Below, piece by piece: positions 6,081-9,920 of a stretch of 9,920 bases of DNA (position 1 is its first letter; the number at the start of each line of letters is the position of its first letter). This stretch comes from Hyphomicrobiales bacterium. GTDB lineage: Bacteria > Pseudomonadota > Alphaproteobacteria > Rhizobiales > Aestuariivirgaceae. The DNA is taken from assembly GCA_020029455.1 (NCBI GenBank), contig JAIBJH010000186.1, positions 1 through 9,920 on the forward strand. Direction: 5' to 3'. The notes beneath the pieces are model-generated. The model was not told where the DNA came from and did not search any database. It saw only the letters and a list, made by a program, of their open reading frames with translations. The translations under genes and the position numbers were made by a program.

Positions 6081-6863
6081 CTAGGCTTGGGCGATAAAGG
6101 CGGGGTTGTCGTAGCCGCGGGCCGCCTTGCCATAGGTCAGGGGCGTGCCGTCCTGGGTTTCGACCCGGCCCCCCGCTGCCTCGAGCACGGCCTGGCCTGC
6201 GGCGGTGTCCCATTCCATGGTGCGGCCGAAGCGGGGATAGATGTCAGCCAAGCCCGATGCCACAAGGCAGAATTTGAGCGAGGAACCTGCCGAAACAAGG
6301 GTCTTTGCCGGGATGGCCTCAAGATAGGCTTCAGTGTCCCTGTCCATGTGCGAGCGGCTGGCGACGACAGTCAGGCAATCGACCGGCTTCTGCCGCACAC
6401 TCGCCTTCTGCCAGGTGGCAAGGCTCAAGGGCTGGGCCACGGGCAAGGTGGCCGACGCCGCGCCGACGCCGCGCTTTCCCCAATAGATCTTCTCGATGGC
6501 CGGGGCATAAACCACGCCTTCCGTCACCCCACCCTTTTCGCACAGGGCAATATTGATGGTGAATTCGCCGTTGCGGGAGATGAATTCTTTGGTGCCGTCC
6601 AGAGGATCAACCAAGAAGAAGCGTTCGCCCAGCTCCGGCAAGTTGCCGTTTGAAGCCTGTTCTTCGGCGAGCACCGGAATACCGGGAAAGGCGGAAGCCA
6701 GGCCTGCGAGGATTACTCTCTCGGCGCGGGCATCGGCTTCCGTCACGGGTGAGAGGTCGGTCTTGGCGGAGACGGCGAAATTGCTCGCATAAACGGCCAT
6801 CACCTCACGGGCAGCGCTTTGCGCAATGCCAAGCAGTTCCCGAATGCTGTGCGGAATGTTCAA
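6081..6863 (-). CDS. cysQ: 3'(2'),5'-bisphosphate nucleotidase CysQ (inositol monophosphatase superfamily)
   Basis: Predicted Mg-dependent, lithium-sensitive-type phosphatase of 260 residues that removes the 3' phosphate of PAP (3'-phosphoadenosine 5'-phosphate, a by-product of sulfate assimilation), giving AMP. Superfamily motifs are in order: SPVTEAD at 38-44, LAEE at 65-68, DPLDGTKEF at 86-94 (metal ligands D86 and D89), and EWDTAAGQAVLEAAGG at 217-232 (third-site D219). The DGTKEF form fits CysQ better than inositol monophosphatase or histidinol phosphatase, which usually read DGTxNF. The start is a TTG at 6863, supported by GGAG (6875-6872) with an 8-nt spacer; no upstream in-frame ATG is seen and the first internal ATG would cut the fold. 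The gene is divergent from chpT and upstream of eipA; no sulfate-assimilation genes are in the window. Confidence 0.9.
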   Translation of the reverse strand: MNIPHSIRELLGIAQSAAREVMAVYASNFAVSAKTDLSPVTEADARAERVILAGLASAFPGIPVLAEEQASNGNLPELGERFFLVDPLDGTKEFISRNGEFTINIALCEKGGVTEGVVYAPAIEKIYWGKRGVGAASATLPVAQPLSLATWQKASVRQKPVDCLTVVASRSHMDRDTEAYLEAIPAKTLVSAGSSLKFCLVASGLADIYPRFGRTMEWDTAAGQAVLEAAGGRVETQDGTPLTYGKAARGYDNPAFIAQA

Positions 6864-7068
6864 AGTCTCTGCTCCGTTGGAATGGCCGCTCTATGGCTCT
6901 CCGGGGCTGCGGCGTCAATGCGGAAAAATGACTGCGCCAACCGGCGTTCAATGTCGACAATTGACCGCCGGCAGGCTGTCGCAGCACTTTGATTATGGCG
7001 CATCTTTCCTCTCGCAAATGTTGCCACTTGCTCGTCCGATGCGCCGCGATTTGTTATAGGTGCGGAAC

Positions 7069-7085
7069 GAATCACCACTGGAATC
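7069..7085. promoter_or_regulatory. Two GANTC (CcrM-type) methylation motifs just upstream of chpT
   Basis: GAATC occurs at 7069-7073 and 7081-7085, 8-24 bp before the likely chpT ATG. GANTC is the target of the cell-cycle methyltransferase CcrM in alphaproteobacteria and is used at some GcrA-dependent promoters. Function here is inferred only from the clustering and the identity of the downstream gene. The rest of the cysQ-chpT gap (6864-7092) has no credible gene. Confidence 0.25.
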
Positions 7086-7092
7086 TGGGCCC

Positions 7093-7719
7093 ATGGAACT
7101 GAAACTCTCCGATCTCGATCTCGCCGCGCTTTTGTGTTCCAGGGTTTGCCATGACATCATTTCGCCTGTTGGCGCCATCGCCAACGGGCTTGAGCTCATG
7201 GACGATCCAGAAACCGATGCGGCGATGCGGGCAACCGCCCTCGACATGGTGCGTTCTTCGGCAAAGACGGCAACTGCCAAGCTCAAGTTCTGCCGCATCG
7301 CCTTTGGGGCCTCGGGTTCGGCGGGTGCCCATATCGATCTCGGTGAGGCAGCGGAAACGGCGCGCGACTTCGTGGGCAATGAAAAGATCAGGCTTGATTG
7401 GCTGGCTCCCCGGGAAAACCGGCCCAAGGCGGAAGTGAAGCTTCTCCTCAACATGCTGCTGCTTGCTATGGCGGGAATCCCGCGCGGCGGCGTGGTGACG
7501 GTCACTGTCGAGGGCCAGAACCTGAAAGTGAGGGCGCAAGGCGAGCGGGCAAAGCTGCCGCAAGCCATGGCCGATATCCTGCACGGCGCAGCGCCCGCAG
7601 AAGCGCTCGATGCCAGGCTCGTACAGCCCTATTACACACGGCTTATTGCGCAGTCGGCATCGCTCGCTGTGAACATGGCGATGGATGGGGAAGACGCTGT
7701 CTTGGTGAAAGCAGCCTAG
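7093..7719 (+). CDS. chpT: Histidine phosphotransferase ChpT
   Basis: Predicted cytoplasmic phosphotransferase of 208 residues. In the CckA-ChpT-CtrA/CpdR relay it accepts phosphate from CckA and passes it to CtrA and CpdR, setting CtrA activity and stability over the cell cycle. The diagnostic N-terminal helix reads LAALLCSRVCHDIISPVGAI, with the phospho-accepting His at residue 20. The second helix of the dimerisation domain follows (ATALDMVRSSAKTATAKLKFCRIAFG). The C-terminal half resembles a kinase ATPase fold but lacks N, G1 and G2 boxes, as is typical for ChpT. I chose the ATG at 7093 (MELKLSDLDLAALL), which matches the usual N-terminus. A GTG at 7060 would add 11 residues across two GANTC sites. 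No strong Shine-Dalgarno sequence is seen at either. The gene is divergent from cysQ and stands alone; the ctrA and cckA genes are not in the window. Confidence 0.92.
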   Translation: MELKLSDLDLAALLCSRVCHDIISPVGAIANGLELMDDPETDAAMRATALDMVRSSAKTATAKLKFCRIAFGASGSAGAHIDLGEAAETARDFVGNEKIRLDWLAPRENRPKAEVKLLLNMLLLAMAGIPRGGVVTVTVEGQNLKVRAQGERAKLPQAMADILHGAAPAEALDARLVQPYYTRLIAQSASLAVNMAMDGEDAVLVKAA

Positions 7720-7836
7720 CTCATCGCACGAACAACCAGTAACACTTGTGAAAGAAATAGTGCACCGGGTTTAAGGTTCTGGAGCAGCTTGCAGGCAGTC
7801 AATTGACGTCGGCGGCTAAAGTTGAGAGAGAAGCTG

Positions 7837-7851
7837 TTAACCACGCTTTAA
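7837..7851 (+). promoter_or_regulatory. Full CtrA box (TTAA-N7-TTAA) upstream of the RTX gene
   Basis: TTAACCACGCTTTAA matches the two-half CtrA consensus at all eight conserved bases, and the first half extends as TTAACCA. It ends 98 bp before the ATG of the RTX gene. A possible -10 region (CTTTAAT, 7875-7881) lies 23 bp downstream. The rest of the chpT-RTX gap (7720-7949) shows only a 5'-leader hairpin (7906-7931) and no credible small gene. Confidence 0.55.
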
Positions 7852-7905
7852 TGCCCCCTGGCAGTTTCGGAAAACTTTAATCAAAGACGTAACACACCCA
7901 GCACA

Positions 7906-7931
7906 CGTTGCAGTTTAACAGACGTGCAACG
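7906..7931 (+). other. Hairpin in the 5' leader of the RTX gene
   Basis: CGTTGCA (7906-7912) and TGCAACG (7925-7931) are perfect inverted repeats around a 12-nt loop. The hairpin ends 4 nt before the GGGAG ribosome-binding site (7936-7940). It could tune translation or mRNA stability, or be an operator half-site pair. Confidence 0.4.
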
Positions 7932-7949
7932 AGCTGGGAGAAGTCTTGT

Positions 7950-9806
7950 ATGCCTGTTTACAATGCGCCCGCCAATGGCGGCACAGTGCGCGGATCTTTG
8001 TCTGACGACACCATCAATGGCAGTTCCAATGCAGATGTTCTCTGGGGCCTCGGCGGGGCAGACACCATCAATGGCGGTGATGGCAACGACACCATAGAGG
8101 GCGATGGCACGGCGACTTACGCCGATGTCTTTGCCTCGGGCGGCTATATTTCCCATCCTTTCCTGGGGTCGGTCCCCAGCTGGACAGGACTCGATCTGGT
8201 TTCGTTGGGTGGTTATGGCACCGGCAGCGTTTGGGCCATCCGCAATACGTCCGATGTGCTGGCAAAGACCGTCACGCTAGTAACCTCTTCGAGCGGAAGT
8301 GGCAGCTACTCCGTAACGATCACCATTCCGCCGAATACCGAGATCCTTGTGCTCAGCCCAAGGCAGTCAACCCACAAGCTCTACTATTTGGATATGCAGG
8401 TTGAATCTGAGTCCTTTGACAAGAAGCTGACGTTTGATGCCACCCTCGCTGCGCCTGGGAATATCGAAGGCGATGACGTGTTGAATGGCGGTAACGGCAA
8501 CGACACCATTCGCGGCCATGGTGGCAATGACACGATCAATGGCGATGCCGGCAATGACAAGCTGGATGGTGGTGCGGGCAATGACACCCTTTCTGGCGGC
8601 GACGGCGATGACGTGATCACCGGCGGCACGGGCGATGACATTGAATACGGCGGGGCTGGCAACGACACCTTCCTTGTCGAGTGGGCCACCACTGGCGATA
8701 CCTATTACGGCGGCGAAGGGATCGACACTTTCAAGATCGGCGGCGAGGCCCTGGAAAACTATGCGCAGGAGATCGACCTGCAATCGGGCACCAACAATTG
8801 GGGTGACAAGTTCTATTCCATCGAAAACATCATTGGCGGCACGGCCAATGATAAGTTCTGGGGCACGGCTGGCGCAAACGTGTTCTGGGGCGGCCTTGGC
8901 AATGACCTGCTCGATGGCCGCGGCGGCAATGACACGCTTTATGGGGATCAAGGCAATGACACTTTGATCGGCGGCGGCGGCACGGACTATCTGACGGGCG
9001 GTGCTGGCGCTGATCATCTTGACGGCGGGGCGGACACTGATACGGCCGTCTATCGCTATTCGCTGGAAGGCGTCACTGTGAACCTTCTGACCGGAACAGG
9101 CTCTGGCGGCGATGCGGAAGGCGACACGCTAGTCAATATCGAGAACATCAAAGGCTCGGCCTATGACGATGTGCTCACTGGCGATGATGGGGTTAACCGT
9201 CTTAATGGCATGTCGGGCGCGGACAAGCTCTATGGCATGGGCGGTGATGACTACATCGTCACAGGCGGCGGCTATGACTATGTGGATGGCGGTGCGGGCA
9301 TCGATACCGTCACTTATGAAGACTCCTGGGACCGCGTGGTGGTGAACCTCACCACTGGCATCAACAAATATGGCGAAGCCTCGCGCGATGTTCTCATCAA
9401 TGTGGAGAACATCGTTGGTTCCATTTATGATGACAAGATCACCGGCGATGGCAATGCCAACCGCCTCACCGGCAATGATGGTAATGATGTGCTCAATGGT
9501 ATGGGCGGCATTGACTATCTCTTCGGCGGCCTTGGCAATGATACGATGACGGGTGGCACGGAGGCTGACGTCTTCGTCTTCGAGGCGAGCTTTGGTGCCG
9601 ACACCATTACCGACTTCTGGGCGGGCGCCACCCGCACCGACCGCATCTGGCTCAAAGGCGTGGGCTTTGATGACTTCGGCGATATCCTCGCCAACGCGGT
9701 TGATACGGCGGCTGGCGCTGTCATCACAATCGAAGGCCACGGTTCAATCACGCTTTCGAACGTCACCGTCGCCCAACTTCACGCGGATGATTTCATCTTT
9801 GGATGA
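7950..9806 (+). CDS. RTX-type calcium-binding protein, probable type I secretion substrate
   Basis: Predicted exported protein of 618 residues with many GGxGxDxxx nonapeptides that bind calcium and fold as parallel beta-rolls outside the cell. Counted from the ATG at 7950: a short RTX block (about 35-53), an unrecognised segment (54-171), a dense RTX block (about 173-246), then three diverged RTX-plus-spacer modules (spacers around 258-296, 362-408 and 448-494, each with a [I/V]ENI/V-G motif). The C-terminus, about 75 residues (DVFVFEASFGADTITDF to DDFIFG), resembles the serralysin-type C-terminal region that carries the type I secretion signal. There is no Sec signal and no cysteine, as usual for such substrates. 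GGGAG at 7936-7940 supports the ATG at 7950; an upstream TTG (7908) has no such support. No catalytic motif (protease, lipase, cyclase) is seen, so adhesin, matrix or S-layer-like roles are open. No ABC exporter or HlyD gene is in the window. A CtrA box and a leader hairpin lie upstream. Confidence 0.9.
   Translation: MPVYNAPANGGTVRGSLSDDTINGSSNADVLWGLGGADTINGGDGNDTIEGDGTATYADVFASGGYISHPFLGSVPSWTGLDLVSLGGYGTGSVWAIRNTSDVLAKTVTLVTSSSGSGSYSVTITIPPNTEILVLSPRQSTHKLYYLDMQVESESFDKKLTFDATLAAPGNIEGDDVLNGGNGNDTIRGHGGNDTINGDAGNDKLDGGAGNDTLSGGDGDDVITGGTGDDIEYGGAGNDTFLVEWATTGDTYYGGEGIDTFKIGGEALENYAQEIDLQSGTNNWGDKFYSIENIIGGTANDKFWGTAGANVFWGGLGNDLLDGRGGNDTLYGDQGNDTLIGGGGTDYLTGGAGADHLDGGADTDTAVYRYSLEGVTVNLLTGTGSGGDAEGDTLVNIENIKGSAYDDVLTGDDGVNRLNGMSGADKLYGMGGDDYIVTGGGYDYVDGGAGIDTVTYEDSWDRVVVNLTTGINKYGEASRDVLINVENIVGSIYDDKITGDGNANRLTGNDGNDVLNGMGGIDYLFGGLGNDTMTGGTEADVFVFEASFGADTITDFWAGATRTDRIWLKGVGFDDFGDILANAVDTAAGAVITIEGHGSITLSNVTVAQLHADDFIFG
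8463..8687 (+). repeat. Dense array of RTX nonapeptide-coding repeats
   Basis: This stretch codes for consecutive calcium-binding nonapeptides such as GGNGNDTIR, GHGGNDTIN, GDAGNDKLD, GGAGNDTLS, GGDGDDVIT and GGTGDDIEY. The underlying 27-bp DNA units are similar, with GGC-GG-GGC-AATGAC patterns. It is the most regular block in the gene; further, more diverged copies occur at 8833-9020, 9160-9310 and 9430-9560. Confidence 0.85.
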
Positions 9807-9920
9807 GAAGGTGCGCAAGCCGGCCGCCGCGAACACTAGCTCTGCGGCGCCGATGAGGCCTGAATCACCGCCCAAGCCAGCTCTCACAATTTCCACATCG
9901 CGAAAGGCTGGCATGGCGTT
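9744..9920 (-). CDS. C-terminal fragment of a ROK-family (sugar kinase/repressor) protein, partial
   Basis: The minus strand is open from the window edge to a TGA at 9744-9746, giving 58 residues. They begin NAMPAFRDVEIVRAGLGGD and continue SGLIGAAELVFAAAG. The pattern of a hydrophobic strand, then A-x-LG-x-D-[AS]-G-[LIV]-[IV]-GAA-x-L, is the usual C-terminal signature of ROK proteins (glucokinase-like sugar kinases and NagC/XylR-type repressors). Which of these it is cannot be told, because the ATPase and zinc motifs lie outside the window. The frame runs about 25 residues past the usual end of the family and overlaps the last 63 bp of the RTX gene in antisense, which is unusual; the extension could reflect a lost stop codon. 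I recognise the family from the motif only. Confidence 0.6.
   Translation of the reverse strand, partial: NAMPAFRDVEIVRAGLGGDSGLIGAAELVFAAAGLRTFSSKDEIIRVKLGDGDVRKRD

Noticed and set aside
8463..9560. CRISPR-like or tandem DNA repeat array
   Set aside because: The repeats are coding RTX nonapeptides in one open frame, with no uniform repeat and spacer structure.
8367..9740. Long minus-strand frames rich in Val/Ile/Ala opposite the RTX gene
   Set aside because: They mirror the repetitive RTX codons (GGC, GAC, ATC) and have no independent coding signal.

Overview
The window looks like chromosomal DNA of an alphaproteobacterium, probably Hyphomicrobiales (Rhizobiales) or a close relative. The GC content is moderately high. 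The strongest pointers are ChpT (the phosphotransferase of the CckA-ChpT-CtrA cell-cycle relay), a DUF1134/EipA envelope protein, a RpoH with the alphaproteobacterial layout, and intergenic CtrA-type motifs. Apart from the RTX gene the content is core chromosome; no transposase, integrase, phage gene or CRISPR array was seen.

Layout from left to right. Two small palindromes (8-53) precede a GGDEF-EAL protein on the minus strand, with a degenerate cyclase domain and an intact phosphodiesterase domain. It is divergent from a secreted CAP-domain protein on the plus strand. A hairpin lies in the convergent gap between that gene and rpoH. rpoH (minus) lies 70 bp downstream of an rluD-family pseudouridine synthase (minus) and has what looks like its own heat-shock promoter in the gap. 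A tRNA-Glu(CTC) on the plus strand follows, with a promoter that fixes the maximum 5' extent of rluD. Next is a membrane-anchored coiled-coil protein (minus) whose open frame appears shifted near its 3' end, so that it reads antisense into the tRNA. Then come eipA (DUF1134) and cysQ, both minus, and the divergent chpT on the plus strand. The right end holds a 618-residue RTX calcium-binding protein, probably exported by a type I system, and the 3' fragment of a ROK-family gene entering from the right on the minus strand.

How the genes may work together. chpT is the phosphotransfer node that controls CtrA. CtrA-like motifs lie upstream of the RTX gene (a perfect TTAA-N7-TTAA), upstream of eipA (one near-full site and one TTAACCAT in opposed orientation), and between the GGDEF-EAL and CAP genes (TTAACCAT). 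A plausible reading is that envelope, surface and c-di-GMP functions here belong to the CtrA regulon; this is inferred from motifs only. rpoH, rluD, the tRNA and cysQ are housekeeping functions.

I see no convincing new multi-gene system. The most unusual items are the 118-residue unrecognised segment inside the RTX protein, the apparent frameshift next to the tRNA, the CtrA-site distribution and the rpoH promoter.
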